Shown: positions 52,646 through 62,167, numbered from the stretch's first letter. The stretch is DNA of 64,000 bases from Pseudomonas linyingensis (GCF_900109175.1 NZ_FNZE01000010.1:124001-188000); one strand, 5' to 3'. Program-made: numbers and translations. Notes: generated by a model from the sequence alone, not told the origin.

Positions 52646-53404
52646 ATGAAACGAGTTGAAGGCAAGGTTTGCATCGTGACCGGCGCCGCCAGTGGCATCG
52701 GTCTGGAGGATGCCAGGCTGCTGGCCCGCGAAGGGGCCAAGGTGGTGCTCACCGACCTCAACGAGGAGGCCGGCCAGCGTGCGGCCGCCGAGATCGGCGG
52801 CGACGCCCTGTTCGTGCGTCACGACATCGCCAGCGAAGCCGACTGGAAGCGGGTGATCGAAACCACCCTGGCGACCTTCGGCCGCCTCGATGTGCTGGTC
52901 AACAACGCCGCCATCCTCGCCGTCGGCACCATCGAGGACACCTCGCTGGAGCTGTTCCAGAAGGTGCAGCGCATCAACAACGACGGCTACTTCCTCGGCT
53001 GCAAGTACGCCGTACAGGCGATGAAGGAAACCGGCGGCGGCTCGATCGTCAACATGTCCTCGCTGGCGGCGTTGGGCGGCATGCCGGCGTTCTGCGCCTA
53101 CTCGGCGTCCAAGGGCGCGGTGGCGGCAATGACCCGTTCGATCGCCACGCACTGCAAGCAGCAGGGCTACCGCATCCGCTGCAACAGCGTGCATCCGGAC
53201 GGCGTCAACACGCCGATGACCAGCGCCCTGGCCGGCGGCCGGCCGATTGCCCAGGCGGAGCTGGAAAAGGACCCGAAGAACCGCATGTGCGCCCCGGTGG
53301 ACATCGCCAACGTGGTGCTGTTCCTCGCCTCGGACGAGTCGCGCTTCATCAACGGCGCGGAGATCCGCGTCGACAACGCCCAGTTGATCGGCGGCACCTG
53401 CTGA
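52646..53404 (+). CDS. 3-beta/17-beta-hydroxysteroid dehydrogenase-like SDR
   Basis: A 252-residue SDR starting MKRVEGKVCIVTGAASGIG, with NNAA at 86-89 and catalytic S138/S139, Y152 and K156. Segments VRHDIASEADW, AYSASKGAVAAMTR and NSVHPDGVNTPM match the 3-beta/17-beta-HSD of Comamonas testosteroni. That enzyme reversibly oxidises 3-beta and 17-beta hydroxyls of C19/C18 steroids. It seems monocistronic, preceded by a regulon palindrome and followed by a terminator. Confidence 0.85.
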   Translation: MKRVEGKVCIVTGAASGIGLEDARLLAREGAKVVLTDLNEEAGQRAAAEIGGDALFVRHDIASEADWKRVIETTLATFGRLDVLVNNAAILAVGTIEDTSLELFQKVQRINNDGYFLGCKYAVQAMKETGGGSIVNMSSLAALGGMPAFCAYSASKGAVAAMTRSIATHCKQQGYRIRCNSVHPDGVNTPMTSALAGGRPIAQAELEKDPKNRMCAPVDIANVVLFLASDESRFINGAEIRVDNAQLIGGTC

Positions 53405-53484
53405 TCCGTCATGCCGGGGCGCAACTGAGCGCCCCGGCCGAACACCCAACGTGTGCTGACAGGACTGCCTCTCTGTCACCTTTT

Positions 53485-53510
53485 ACCCGGCCCCAGGCCG
53501 GGTTTTTTTT
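53485..53510 (+). terminator. Rho-independent terminator after HSD-like gene
   Basis: Stem CCCGGCC-CCA-GGCCGGG followed by eight T residues, 80 bp after the stop of the preceding gene and before the convergent LuxR gene. Confidence 0.85.
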
Positions 53511-53556
53511 GTGCGCGCCGCCGTATCGCGCGTCCGAGGGAGCACGCGGTTCGCTT

Positions 53557-54720
53557 TCAGGCCAGTGCGGCGACGCTGTTGAGCAGGGTCTTGACCAGTT
53601 GGGCCTGGCGGGTGGCGCCGGTCTTGGCGAAGACGCCGCGCAGATGGGCGCGCACGGTGTTGCGCGAGAGGCACAGGCGCTCGGCGCTCTCGTCCAGGGT
53701 CAGGCCATCCATCATCAGCATGGCCACCTCGGTTTCCGTGCGGGTCAGCTGGAACAGGCTGCGCAGCAGGTGCCGCGAGGCCTGCGGCGAGTCGTTCGGG
53801 TCGCGGATGAACACCGCCACGGCCGGCCGCCGGGCCTTGCCCTGGCCTTCGTAGTTGAGGGCGATGGGGCGCAGCAGCACGTTCAGCGGCACTTCGCCGG
53901 TCGGGCGGGACAGGGTGAGCACCTCCACCGACTCGTCGCGGCCCTGCTGGCGCTGCTGCAGCACCGTCTGCACGGCCTTCTGCAGATCGCGGTTGTCCTG
54001 GGCGGAATAGGCGTGCAGCCGCTCCTGGCGACACTCTAGGCCATCGCGCGCGGCGAACAGGCGCTGGGCTGCCTGGTTGCTGCGCATCACCCTACCGGTT
54101 TCGTCGAGGATTGCCGTGCCGACCAACAGGCGGTCGATGGTGGCGGCGTAGAGCAGGCGCTCCGAGTCCAGCTCGTCGACCGTCGAATGCAGGTCAACCG
54201 CCTGCTGCAGGTGCGGCCTGAGCAGCTCGATCAGCGCCCGTTCCGCGGCGTCGAAGTCCGCCGCCGCATGGCCGCGGCAGGCGAACAGCGCACAGTGCAT
54301 GCCGGCCTCGGTGCGCAGGTTGGCCGCCAGCACGTAACGCAGGTCCAGCGGCTGCAGGTAGCTGCGGTAGAAGTCGTGGGCCAGCCAGGGCTCGTCGCCC
54401 AGCACCTGGTCGGCGCTGGCCACCTGTCCCGCCGGCCAGTCGAGGAAGGGACAGATCGAATAGTAGTGCTCGCTGTAGGACGGCTCGCCCGGCAGGTGCG
54501 GGCCGTGGATCGAGGCGTTGACGATCAGCCCGGGGCGGTCGTGGGCGGGGTTGCGCAGCACCAGGGTCATGAAGCTGGCGCGAAAGCGCAGGCGCAGCGC
54601 CTCCAGCAGGCCGGACCAGGGCGTGGGCTCCAGCGGGCCGCGGTAGGTCAGGGCCAGCAGGTCGCTGAGTTCGCGGGCGTCAAGCCCCGCCAGTTCATGG
54701 GCATGTGACGATTCGTGCAT
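53557..54720 (-). CDS. LuxR-family (TeiR-like) transcriptional regulator 2
   Basis: A 387-residue regulator, paralogous to the protein at 23758. Its C-terminal HTH is LFQLTRTETEVAMLMMDGLTLDESAERLCLSRNTVRAHLRGVFAKTGATRQAQLVKTLLNSVAAL. The middle has a possible PAS-like segment (LLYAATIDRLLVGTAILDETGRVMRSNQAAQRLFAARDGLEC). Size and context resemble TeiR. A regulon palindrome lies 69 bp upstream, so it may regulate itself. It stands next to the operon encoding the sulfotransferase and related genes. Confidence 0.8.
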   Translation of the reverse strand: MHESSHAHELAGLDARELSDLLALTYRGPLEPTPWSGLLEALRLRFRASFMTLVLRNPAHDRPGLIVNASIHGPHLPGEPSYSEHYYSICPFLDWPAGQVASADQVLGDEPWLAHDFYRSYLQPLDLRYVLAANLRTEAGMHCALFACRGHAAADFDAAERALIELLRPHLQQAVDLHSTVDELDSERLLYAATIDRLLVGTAILDETGRVMRSNQAAQRLFAARDGLECRQERLHAYSAQDNRDLQKAVQTVLQQRQQGRDESVEVLTLSRPTGEVPLNVLLRPIALNYEGQGKARRPAVAVFIRDPNDSPQASRHLLRSLFQLTRTETEVAMLMMDGLTLDESAERLCLSRNTVRAHLRGVFAKTGATRQAQLVKTLLNSVAALA

Positions 54721-54789
54721 CCCGCGCCTCGCTTGTTGTGGTTGTCAGGCTGGATGGGGCCAGTATTTGCGCCCCGCGGGGCCGGCAAA

Positions 54790-54805
54790 TCGTCCGTTCG
54801 GCCTA
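54790..54805. promoter_or_regulatory. Regulon palindrome site upstream of LuxR 2
   Basis: Reads TCGTCC-GTTC-GGCCTA (one mismatch), 69 bp upstream of the minus-strand LuxR start at 54720. A REPIN starts 8 bp further on. Confidence 0.55.
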
Positions 54806-54813
54806 GAGAGGTT

Positions 54814-54912
54814 TGTAGGGGCGAATTCATTCGCCATGGGCCGCAACGCGGCCCCCGATGTTGCCAAGGGCAGGCCGAAGGCCTGCCCTTGGCGAATGAA
54901 TTCGCCCCTACA
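54814..54912. repeat. REPIN, long-spacer type, copy 8
   Basis: Arms 54814-54835 and 54891-54912 with a 55-bp spacer containing GGCCGCAACGCGGCCCCCGA and CCAAGGGCAGGCC, which itself forms secondary stems. It lies between the LuxR 2 promoter and the SnoaL-like gene. Confidence 0.85.
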
Positions 54913-54955
54913 GGACGGGGTGTCCGCCAGGACACGTTTGGCCTGTCGGCGCCAA

Positions 54956-55411
54956 TCAGTTGATCGGCTGAGAGGTGATCCTCCACTGAGCATCCAGTGG
55001 GCCGATCATCTCCAGCAGCCGTTTGTAACCGGTCTGAAGGATGCGCCACTCGCCCTGCACCTTGATGTAGCGATCTTCGTAGATCGCGCTGCCGTTAAGC
55101 AGGGTCTGCTCATCGAGGTTGATGAACACGTCGTTGAGGTACCAGAGGCCGGTGGCTTCATCGCCGTCGACGACAATTTCCGGGGTGTGGCCGTTGTGCA
55201 TGCCGAATCGGCGGTTGGTGAAGCTGGTGCGGTAGAACTCCATGGCCTGCTCCAGGCCGTTCAGTTCGAGTTGGTAGGTCGGGCTGTCGAAGCGGATCTG
55301 TACCTCGGGGGCGAAAAGGCCGCGCAGCAGTTCGAGGTTGCAGGTGTCGATACCACGGAAATAGCGGGCCTTGAGCTGTTTGATCTGCTCGATGGCAACG
55401 AGGTCCAGCAT
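54956..55411 (-). CDS. SnoaL/NTF2-like protein
   Basis: A 151-residue NTF2-like protein from the ATG at 55411, which has GGAG eight bases upstream; an ATG at 55444 would add 11 residues. Motif IEQIKQLKARYFRGIDTCNLELLRGLFAPEVQIRFDSPTY is typical of SnoaL-like proteins. It is the last gene of the minus-strand set with a sulfotransferase. Possible isomerase, dehydratase or binding role; not determined. Confidence 0.72.
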   Translation of the reverse strand: MLDLVAIEQIKQLKARYFRGIDTCNLELLRGLFAPEVQIRFDSPTYQLELNGLEQAMEFYRTSFTNRRFGMHNGHTPEIVVDGDEATGLWYLNDVFINLDEQTLLNGSAIYEDRYIKVQGEWRILQTGYKRLLEMIGPLDAQWRITSQPIN

Positions 55412-55496
55412 GTCAGTGATCTCCAGGGGAAGGGCGAGGGCCATATGGCCATTCTGCGAGTGGCGAAAGGAAGCGACTTCCCTGTCGCCCGGCTAG

Positions 55497-56288
55497 TCAG
55501 CAAGGCAGAAAGTGACCGCCGTTGACGTCCAGCTGTGCACCGGTAATGACCTTGGCGTAGTCGCTGGCCAGGTACAGGGCGGCCATGGCGCAGTCGCCGT
55601 CCTCGGGGATCTTGCGCAGTGGGATCTGCTGCGCGATCTCGTAGACCAGCGATTCCATCGAGACGCCCAGGCGCTTGGCTTCGCTCTGGAAGTAGCCGAT
55701 TACCGGCGCGCCCCACATCCAGCCCATGAAGGTGGAGTTGACGCGGATGCCGAAAGGGCCGAGATCCTGGGCCAGGTACTGCACGGCGGTCTTCAGCGCG
55801 CCCTTGGAGACGGCATAGCCGGATTCCAGTTGGTTGGGGGTGCGGGTGGCCATGGTGTTGACCATGACGATGCTGCCCGAGCGCTGCTGCTTCATCTGCG
55901 GCAGCACGGCCTGGGTCATGTGCATGGTGCCGAACAGGTTGACGTCCATCGCCTGGCGCCAGTCGTCCATGGACGACGCGGAGGAGCTGGCCCAAGTGCC
56001 ATGGGCGTAGGCGGAATTGATCAGCGCGTCGATCCGGCCGAAGTGCTCGACCGTCAGGTCGGCGAGCTTCTGGCACTGTTCGGCTTGGGCAATGTCGGTA
56101 GGGACTTTCAGCACCGGCGTGTCGTAGCCCGCGTCGCGGATGGCCTGTTCGGCCTGGTCCAGCTTGGCCGGCGTGCGGGCGGCCAGCACCACGGCCTTGG
56201 CCTGGTATTCGGCGGCACGCACGGCCAGCTTGATGCCCAGACCAGGGCCGATACCGGAAATGATCACGACTTTGTCTTTCAGCAACAT
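55497..56288 (-). CDS. Short-chain dehydrogenase/reductase with altered catalytic serine
   Basis: A 263-residue SDR with SGIGPGLG (residues 11-18), INSAY in place of NNAG, and Y158 with K162 in YAVSKGA. The position of the catalytic serine reads NTMATRTPN, so a Ser is not visible where expected; T145 might replace it. Such members may be poor oxidoreductases or bind substrate differently. It lies between the SRPBCC and SnoaL-like genes. Confidence 0.77.
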   Translation of the reverse strand: MLLKDKVVIISGIGPGLGIKLAVRAAEYQAKAVVLAARTPAKLDQAEQAIRDAGYDTPVLKVPTDIAQAEQCQKLADLTVEHFGRIDALINSAYAHGTWASSSASSMDDWRQAMDVNLFGTMHMTQAVLPQMKQQRSGSIVMVNTMATRTPNQLESGYAVSKGALKTAVQYLAQDLGPFGIRVNSTFMGWMWGAPVIGYFQSEAKRLGVSMESLVYEIAQQIPLRKIPEDGDCAMAALYLASDYAKVITGAQLDVNGGHFLPC

Positions 56289-56328
56289 GGCACTTTCCTT
56301 CTTGTTGTTGTGTTGGGGACTCGGCTGC

Positions 56329-56796
56329 TCAGGTACGGCTGGCGTGCAGTTGTTCGGCGCGTCGTTTCAGGTCGCGGGCCATCTGATCGAAGCCTTTTTT
56401 CACCCAGGCACCGTGCTCGCGCATGATGGTGTCCTGGTTCAGGCCCAGGAAAATATCCGTGGTGAAGTAGCTGCAGCGGTTGGCATCGATGGCGGTGATG
56501 TACTGATCGCGGCGCGCGGCGTCCATGTTTTCCGGAACGGGGCGCTGCTCCCAGGACAGCAGTTGCTCCGGATCGCAAGCCACCAGGTATTCGAGAACCG
56601 GGAAGGTTTCGTCGCTATCTGGGGTACGTACCTGCATGACCACCGGATCGCCGATTTGCAGGCCGCACTGAATGCTCGGACAGAAGCTGTTCCACTCGTG
56701 GTAGTTGTCCAGATCGACGAGCACTTCCCAGACCACTCGGGCGGGGGCGTCAATTTCCACGGTAATCGAGGTCACAATGTTTTCGGCCTTGGCCAT
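56329..56796 (-). CDS. SRPBCC-family (START-like) protein
   Basis: A 155-residue helix-grip protein: MAKAENIVTSITVEIDAPARVVWEVLVDLDNYHEWNSFCPSIQCGLQIGDPVVMQVRTP is the typical polyketide cyclase/SRPBCC start. The fold holds hydrophobic ligands in an internal cavity, so a carrier or catalyst for a steroid intermediate is possible. It starts 74 bp after the sulfotransferase stop, and its own stop lies 40 bp before the next gene. Confidence 0.8.
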   Translation of the reverse strand: MAKAENIVTSITVEIDAPARVVWEVLVDLDNYHEWNSFCPSIQCGLQIGDPVVMQVRTPDSDETFPVLEYLVACDPEQLLSWEQRPVPENMDAARRDQYITAIDANRCSYFTTDIFLGLNQDTIMREHGAWVKKGFDQMARDLKRRAEQLHASRT

Positions 56797-56870
56797 GACG
56801 TGCTCCTGATGGGAGTTCAGTTGATGGGGGAAAAGCGATCTGCAGCGGCGCGCTGCATGACTTTGCGCGG

Positions 56871-58058
56871 CTAATGTTTGGCGCCCAGATGCCGGGCGCG
56901 ATACTCCGCGTAGTCCTGGGTCATCTGTGCCTCGGTCAAGCCGAAGCGCTCCAGGCTGTAGTCGTGGCTGGCCCGTTTGTCCCGGCCGTTTTGCGCCAGC
57001 CAGGCCTGCGCAGCGGCGCGGGCCTGCTCGGTGAACGGCAGATTGGCGAAGGCGTAGACGTTCTCCAGTACGTGCATCGGCTGGGTCACGGTGTCGGCGA
57101 AATGGATGTCGAGGAAGCGCGCGGCGGCGTGCTGCTCGCGCACCTGCATGGTGTGGCGGATGCCACGGGCCATGCGGTTGTTCCACTGCGCGCCGGCGGC
57201 TTTCGGGTCCGGGTTGGCGCTGTACATCTGCCACAGGGTGTGGGCCATGCTGGCCATCGACGGGATGGTCTGGGCGGGTTCGCGGTGAGTCAGAACTACC
57301 TGTGCCTCGGGGAATACATCCAGCAACAGGTGCAGGGTGTGCAGGTGCTGAGGAGCCTTGAGCAGCCAGCGCTGGCCAGCCGGTTCACCGCGTTGGGTTT
57401 TCTGCCATTGCAGGAACTGCAGCATTTTTTTCAGCTGGGTGTAGACCGGCCGCTGGTCCTGCCGGTCCAGCCAGCGGGTGTAGCTGGGCACGTTGACGTA
57501 GGCGTCCATGGCGCACATGAACGAGTGCTCCATGAGCATGAATTCCTCGTCGCAGAGCATGGCGTCCAGCGGGTGGATGGCGAGGATCTGCGGAATGACC
57601 TCGGCCATCAGATCGACTTCGGCCTTGGCCAGGGCGATGCGCTGGGTTGGCGCGGCGAGGGTTTCGTCGGACAGCGGTGCCGGGAAGCGGGTCTCCCACC
57701 AGGCCGCCGAGTAGAAGCGCGGGTCAACGGCCAGGGTGCGCTGCAGCAGGGTGGTGCCGGTGCGCGGCAGGCCGACGATGACCAGCGGGTCGTCGATGGC
57801 TATCTGGGTGATTTCCGGATGACGGCCGAGGTAGTCCTCCATCACCAGGCGGTTGACCAGTTGCCCGACCAGCCGCTCCTCGAGCAGATGCCGGCCGCTC
57901 GGCGACAGCTCGGCCTCGCTGGCCACGGCATCGAGCAGCGCCTGCAGGGACTCGCGGTAGTGGTCATCACCAAAATTGTCGAGGCCGTTGGCGCGTGCGC
58001 TGGCGGTTGCCAGCAGTTTGTCGACGGTCAAATCTTCGATTGGATGGTGCGTGCTCAT
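56871..58058 (-). CDS. PAPS-dependent sulfotransferase family protein
   Basis: The 395-residue protein has the 5'-phosphosulfate loop GLPRTGTTLLQ at residues 96-106, and a 3'-phosphate region VVLTHREPAQTIPSMASM (R259, S267). The fold belongs to the Sulfotransfer_3 group found in mycobacteria and proteobacteria, often near lipid or steroid genes. It transfers sulfuryl from PAPS to a hydroxyl; the acceptor is unknown but a steroid alcohol is a reasonable guess. Its ATG overlaps the stop of the DUF1214-like gene (ATGA), and the PAPS-forming cysD/cysNC genes lie directly upstream on the strand. Confidence 0.85.
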   Translation of the reverse strand: MSTHHPIEDLTVDKLLATASARANGLDNFGDDHYRESLQALLDAVASEAELSPSGRHLLEERLVGQLVNRLVMEDYLGRHPEITQIAIDDPLVIVGLPRTGTTLLQRTLAVDPRFYSAAWWETRFPAPLSDETLAAPTQRIALAKAEVDLMAEVIPQILAIHPLDAMLCDEEFMLMEHSFMCAMDAYVNVPSYTRWLDRQDQRPVYTQLKKMLQFLQWQKTQRGEPAGQRWLLKAPQHLHTLHLLLDVFPEAQVVLTHREPAQTIPSMASMAHTLWQMYSANPDPKAAGAQWNNRMARGIRHTMQVREQHAAARFLDIHFADTVTQPMHVLENVYAFANLPFTEQARAAAQAWLAQNGRDKRASHDYSLERFGLTEAQMTQDYAEYRARHLGAKH

Positions 58059-59164
58059 ACGGCCTCCGCGACAGCAGACACTTTGACCACTTTCGTGGTG
58101 GGGTGGCATTGCTCCTCGGCACCGACCCAGCGCAGGCACAGGGTGCCCTGGCGTACCCCGGCGGTTTGCAGCCAGTTGACTACGCCCGGGTCCCGTTCGC
58201 TGAGCACCAGGGTCACCCCGCCGTTGGCGTCGTACTGGGCCTGGTGTTTGTTGCAGCAGATGCGGTGGTAGCGGTAGTCCAGCGACTCCATCCAGTAGTT
58301 GTTGATCTGCAGGTTCCAGAAGTCGCAGTCCGGCACCTTGTCGATGTGGATGACCAGCGCCTCGTCTTCGCCCAGCACCCAGTGCGAGTGGTAGTAGAAG
58401 ATGTTCGGGTCGCCGCCCACGGCCTGGCAAACGGCCTGGTCGGCCGGTGGCAGCTGGTTGCTGTGGGCCTGATAGCCCGCCGCCCAGTCGGCGAACAGCC
58501 TGGCGGTGTTCTCCACGAAGCTGGATACGCGGCTCAGGCCTTGCTGGAAGGTCGCGGGGTCGAGCGCCTTGGGGGTGGCATCGGTGCCGATGCGCTCGAT
58601 GCTCAGCTTGGCCGGCACTTCGCTGCGCCGGTCGAGGAAGGTCTGGCGCACGATCAGCGCGTTGGTGGCGTCTTCCACCTTCAGCCAGTTGCCCGGTTGC
58701 GGCTCGCGGCTGAGGATAATTTCGAAGTTACCCTGAGCATCGATCTGCAACTGGCTGGCGTCGATGAATCCCGTCTGGATCAGGGTGCCGTCGGTTTCAT
58801 AGCCGCCTTTCTGGGTGCCGAAGCTCAGGTAGGCGACGCTGCCGCGCTGGCCTTTGATGCGGTATTCCAGAGTGCCGTCCAGGCGCGAGTATTCGTAGAG
58901 GTTGTCCGGGTTGTCGGCACCGATCTTCGCGGTCTCGTGGGAGGTCTTGAAGAAGCTGGGAAAGGCTGGATCGGCGAACTCGATGTGCATTTCCAGGCCG
59001 ATGCGCAGCAGACGAGTGAGGTAGCGGAAGCCTTCGGCGCGAGTCGCCGCATCGGCTGGCGTTTCCGGGCGAAGGATCTGCTCGCCGCAGCGTTTCAGGT
59101 GGTCGCAGAATTCGGACCAGGTCTGGCCGCTGAGCAGCCTTTCGTCGATCGAGCTTGTTGTCAT
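58055..59164 (-). CDS. DUF1214-like protein of unknown function
   Basis: A 369-residue protein with no signal peptide. The C-terminal region NIFYYHSHWVLGEDEALVIHIDKVPDCDFWNLQINNYWMESLDYRYHRICCNKHQAQYDANGGVTLVLSERDPGVVNWLQTAG resembles DUF1214, seen with sulfotransferases in other bacteria. No catalytic role is known to me. It is translationally coupled to the sulfotransferase, so the two probably cooperate. Confidence 0.68.
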   Translation of the reverse strand: MTTSSIDERLLSGQTWSEFCDHLKRCGEQILRPETPADAATRAEGFRYLTRLLRIGLEMHIEFADPAFPSFFKTSHETAKIGADNPDNLYEYSRLDGTLEYRIKGQRGSVAYLSFGTQKGGYETDGTLIQTGFIDASQLQIDAQGNFEIILSREPQPGNWLKVEDATNALIVRQTFLDRRSEVPAKLSIERIGTDATPKALDPATFQQGLSRVSSFVENTARLFADWAAGYQAHSNQLPPADQAVCQAVGGDPNIFYYHSHWVLGEDEALVIHIDKVPDCDFWNLQINNYWMESLDYRYHRICCNKHQAQYDANGGVTLVLSERDPGVVNWLQTAGVRQGTLCLRWVGAEEQCHPTTKVVKVSAVAEAV

Positions 59165-59264
59165 TGTTGTGACTCTCCTGAGTGTGCGAGTCGGCCGCGG
59201 CGCCCGTGGTGCGCAGCGCGACTGACTCGCCCGTCAATGTATGTGCATGCGAGAAAAGGTTTCT

Positions 59265-59280
59265 TCATCCGGGCGGACTA
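59265..59280. promoter_or_regulatory. Regulon palindrome site upstream of DUF1214/sulfotransferase unit
   Basis: Reads TCATCC-GGGC-GGACTA (one mismatch). It lies 101 bp upstream of the start at 59164, in the 145-bp gap after the cysNC stop. The downstream unit may thus have its own promoter as well as read-through from cysD/cysNC. Confidence 0.55.
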
Positions 59281-59309
59281 ATTGCACGCCGGGGCCGCCC
59301 GGCAATGCC

Positions 59310-61187
59310 TCACTGCGCCAGCAGGTGCTCGACGATGCGTTCGGCCGCCGCTTCGGCCGACTCGCTGCGGGTGTCGATGTGCAGATCGGGCGCCAGCGGC
59401 GGCTCATACGGCGAGTCGATGCCGGTGAAGTTCTTCAGCTCGCCGCAGCGGGCCTTCTGGTACAGGCCCTTGGGATCGCGCTGCTCGGCCAGCGCCAGCG
59501 GGGTGTCGACGAAGATCTCCAGGAAGGTGCCTTCGCCGGCCAGACTGCGCGCCAGATCGCGTTCGGCGCGGAACGGCGAGATGAACGAGACCAGGGTGAT
59601 CAGCCCGGCGTCGAGCATCAGCCGGCCCACCTCGGCCACCCGGCGGATGTTCTCCACCCGGTCGGCTTCGCTGAACCCCAGGTCGCGGTTCAGGCCGTGA
59701 CGCACGTTGTCGCCGTCGAGCAGGTAGGTGTGCCTACCGAGAGCGTGCAGCTTGCGTTCCACCAGATTGGCGATGGTCGACTTACCGGCGCCGGACAGGC
59801 CGGTGAACCACAACATGCGTGGGGTCTGGCCCTTCAGTGCGGCGCGGGCGGCGCCATCGACGTCGATGGCCTGCCAGTGCACGTTCTGCGCCCGGCGCAG
59901 GGCGAAGTGCAGCATGCCGGCGCCGACGGTCTGGTTGCTCAGGCGGTCGATGACGATGAAGCCGCCGGTATCGCGATTGTCCGCGTAGGCGTCGAAGGGG
60001 ATCGGCTGGTCGAGGCTGAGGTTGCCGACGCCGATCTCGTTCAACTCCAGGGTCCTGGCCGCCAGGTGCTCGAGGGTGTTGACGTTGACCTTGTGCTTGA
60101 GGGTGGCGCAGCTCATGCCCAGGGTGCGGCAGCCGATCTTCATCAGGTAGGGGCGCCCGGGCAGCAACGGCTCCTCGCTCATCCATACCAGGGTGGCCTC
60201 GAACTGGTCGGCCACCGCCGGCGGCGCGTCGGCCAGGGCGATCACGTCACCGCGGCTGATGTCGATCTCGTCGTCCAGGGTCAGGGTCACCGCCTGACCG
60301 CAGACCGCTTCCCGCTGTGCGCCGGCCATGCCGAGGACGCCGCTGACCCGGCTCTGCTTGCCTGACGGCAGGACGCGGATCGGATCGCCGACGCGGATGC
60401 TACCGGCGGCGACGTTGCCGGCGAAGCCGCGGAAGTCCAGGTTGGGCCGGTTGACCCATTGTACCGGCAGGCGGAAGGGCGCCTGGCTGGCGCGGTTGTC
60501 GTCCAGCGGTGCGCTTTCCAGATGCTCCAGCAGGCTCGGCCCCCGGTACCAGGGCATGCTGTTACTGCGCTCGATGAGGTTGTCGCCCCTGAGCGCCGAG
60601 AGGGGGATGCACTGCACGTCGGTCAGGCCGAGCTTCTCGGCGAAGGCGCGGTAGTCGGTCTCGATTCTGCGGAACACCTCTTCCGAGTAGTCCATCAGGT
60701 CCATCTTGTTCACCGCCACCAGCACTTGACGGATGCCCAGCAGCGACACCAGGTAGCTGTGCCGGCGGGTCTGTGCCAGCAGGCCCTGGCGGGCGTCGAT
60801 GAGGATCACCGCAAGGTCGGCGGTGGAGGCGCCGGTGACCATGTTGCGGGTGTACTGCTCGTGGCCGGGGGTGTCGGCGACGATGAACTTGCGCTTGTCG
60901 GTGGCGAAGAAGCGGTAGGCCACGTCGATGGTGATGCCCTGTTCGCGCTCGGCGGCGAGACCGTCCACCAGCAGGGCGAAGTCCAGCTCGCCACCCTGGG
61001 TGCCGAGCTTCTTCGAGTCGACCTCGAGCTGACCGAGCTGGTCCTCGAACAGCACCTTGGTCTCAAAGAGCAGGCGGCCGATCAGCGTGCTCTTGCCATC
61101 ATCGACGCTGCCGCAGGTGATGAAACGCAGCAGGTCCTTGCGCTGTTGCTGCTGCAGGTACTGCTCCAGGCTGGTAATCGCGTTCAT
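59310..61187 (-). CDS. cysNC: CysNC, sulfate adenylyltransferase large subunit/APS kinase fusion
   Basis: A 625-residue fusion. The N-terminal GTPase part has G1 GSVDDGKS (26-33), G3 [12 protein letters not shown] and NKMD, as in CysN. The C-terminal part has GLSGAGKST and [16 protein letters not shown] of CysC (APS kinase). With CysD it forms ATP sulfurylase plus APS kinase, giving PAPS. This layout is known in pseudomonads. Here it precedes a sulfotransferase unit, suggesting a supply role, although it could be the general sulfate assimilation copy. Its ATG overlaps the cysD stop by one base. Confidence 0.93.
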   Translation of the reverse strand: MNAITSLEQYLQQQQRKDLLRFITCGSVDDGKSTLIGRLLFETKVLFEDQLGQLEVDSKKLGTQGGELDFALLVDGLAAEREQGITIDVAYRFFATDKRKFIVADTPGHEQYTRNMVTGASTADLAVILIDARQGLLAQTRRHSYLVSLLGIRQVLVAVNKMDLMDYSEEVFRRIETDYRAFAEKLGLTDVQCIPLSALRGDNLIERSNSMPWYRGPSLLEHLESAPLDDNRASQAPFRLPVQWVNRPNLDFRGFAGNVAAGSIRVGDPIRVLPSGKQSRVSGVLGMAGAQREAVCGQAVTLTLDDEIDISRGDVIALADAPPAVADQFEATLVWMSEEPLLPGRPYLMKIGCRTLGMSCATLKHKVNVNTLEHLAARTLELNEIGVGNLSLDQPIPFDAYADNRDTGGFIVIDRLSNQTVGAGMLHFALRRAQNVHWQAIDVDGAARAALKGQTPRMLWFTGLSGAGKSTIANLVERKLHALGRHTYLLDGDNVRHGLNRDLGFSEADRVENIRRVAEVGRLMLDAGLITLVSFISPFRAERDLARSLAGEGTFLEIFVDTPLALAEQRDPKGLYQKARCGELKNFTGIDSPYEPPLAPDLHIDTRSESAEAAAERIVEHLLAQ

Positions 61188-62083
61188 CAGAAGTACCCCT
61201 CTTGCTTCTTCTTCTCCATGGAACCGGCCGAATCGCTGTCGATCAGGCGGCCCTGGCGTTCCGAGGTTCGGCTCACCAGCATCTCCTGGATGATGGCTTC
61301 GAGGCTGTCGGCCTCGCTGTCGATGGCGCCGGTCAGCGGGTAGCAGCCGAGGGTGCGGAAGCGCACCTTGCGCAGTTCGGGCGTTTCGCCCGGCAGCAGC
61401 GGCAGGCGCTGGTCGTCGACCATGATCAGGGTGCCGTCGCGCCGCACCACCGGGCGCTCGGCGGCGAGGTAGAGGGGAACGATGGGGATGCGTTCCAGGT
61501 AGATGTATTGCCAGATGTCCAGCTCGGTCCAGTTGGATAGCGGGAACACCCGCAGGCTTTCGCCCTTGCGCTTGCGGGTGTTGTACAGGTGCCAGAGTTC
61601 CGGGCGCTGCTGCTTCGGGTCCCAGCGGTGCTGCGCGGAGCGGATCGAGAACACCCGCTCCTTGGCGCGCGACTTCTCCTCGTCGCGGCGCGCGCCACCG
61701 AACGCCGCATCGAAGCCGTACTGGTCCAGCGCCTGCTTGAGGCCCTGGGTCTTCCAGATGTCGGTATGCAGGGACGAGCCGTGGTCGAAGGGGTTGATCC
61801 CGCGCTCGACGCCCTCGGGATTGACGTGCACCAGCAGCTTCAGGCCCAGGCGCTCGGCGGTCTGGTCGCGAAAGGCGATCATCTCGCGGAACTTCCAGGT
61901 GGTGTCCACGTGGAGCAGGGGGAAGGGCGGTTTGCCGGGCGCGAAGGCCTTCATCGCCAGGTGCAGCATGACCGCGCTGTCCTTGCCGATGGAGTAGAGC
62001 ATCACCGGGTTTTCACACTCGGCGACCACTTCGCGGATGATCTGGACGCTTTCGGCTTCCAGGCGTTGCAGGTGGGTCAGCAT
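61187..62083 (-). CDS. cysD: CysD, sulfate adenylyltransferase small subunit
   Basis: A 298-residue PP-loop ATP pyrophosphatase starting [47 protein letters not shown]. The motifs [37 protein letters not shown] and the C-terminal [31 protein letters not shown] are canonical CysD. It was started at the ATG at 62083, which fits other CysD proteins; the frame is open upstream. A hairpin plus T run on the opposite strand (62105-62136) and a regulon site lie upstream. Confidence 0.93.
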   Translation of the reverse strand: MLTHLQRLEAESVQIIREVVAECENPVMLYSIGKDSAVMLHLAMKAFAPGKPPFPLLHVDTTWKFREMIAFRDQTAERLGLKLLVHVNPEGVERGINPFDHGSSLHTDIWKTQGLKQALDQYGFDAAFGGARRDEEKSRAKERVFSIRSAQHRWDPKQQRPELWHLYNTRKRKGESLRVFPLSNWTELDIWQYIYLERIPIVPLYLAAERPVVRRDGTLIMVDDQRLPLLPGETPELRKVRFRTLGCYPLTGAIDSEADSLEAIIQEMLVSRTSERQGRLIDSDSAGSMEKKKQEGYF

Positions 62084-62104
62084 CGCTTGTCTCCGTGGGA
62101 TGGG

Positions 62105-62136
62105 GCCGGCCCCGCGGGTTGCGGGCCGGCTTTTTT
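62105..62136 (+). terminator. Hairpin with T run on + strand, in the cysD leader
   Basis: Stem GCCGGCC.../...GGCCGGC (62105-62130, one bulge) followed by TTTTTT on the + strand. No + strand gene ends before it. For cysD (minus strand) it would lie in the 5' leader, about 21 bp upstream of the start codon. It could be a relic or block antisense transcription. Confidence 0.5.
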
Positions 62137-62167
62137 CCACGGTAGGGAAGCGGCCGTTTGGGATTCT

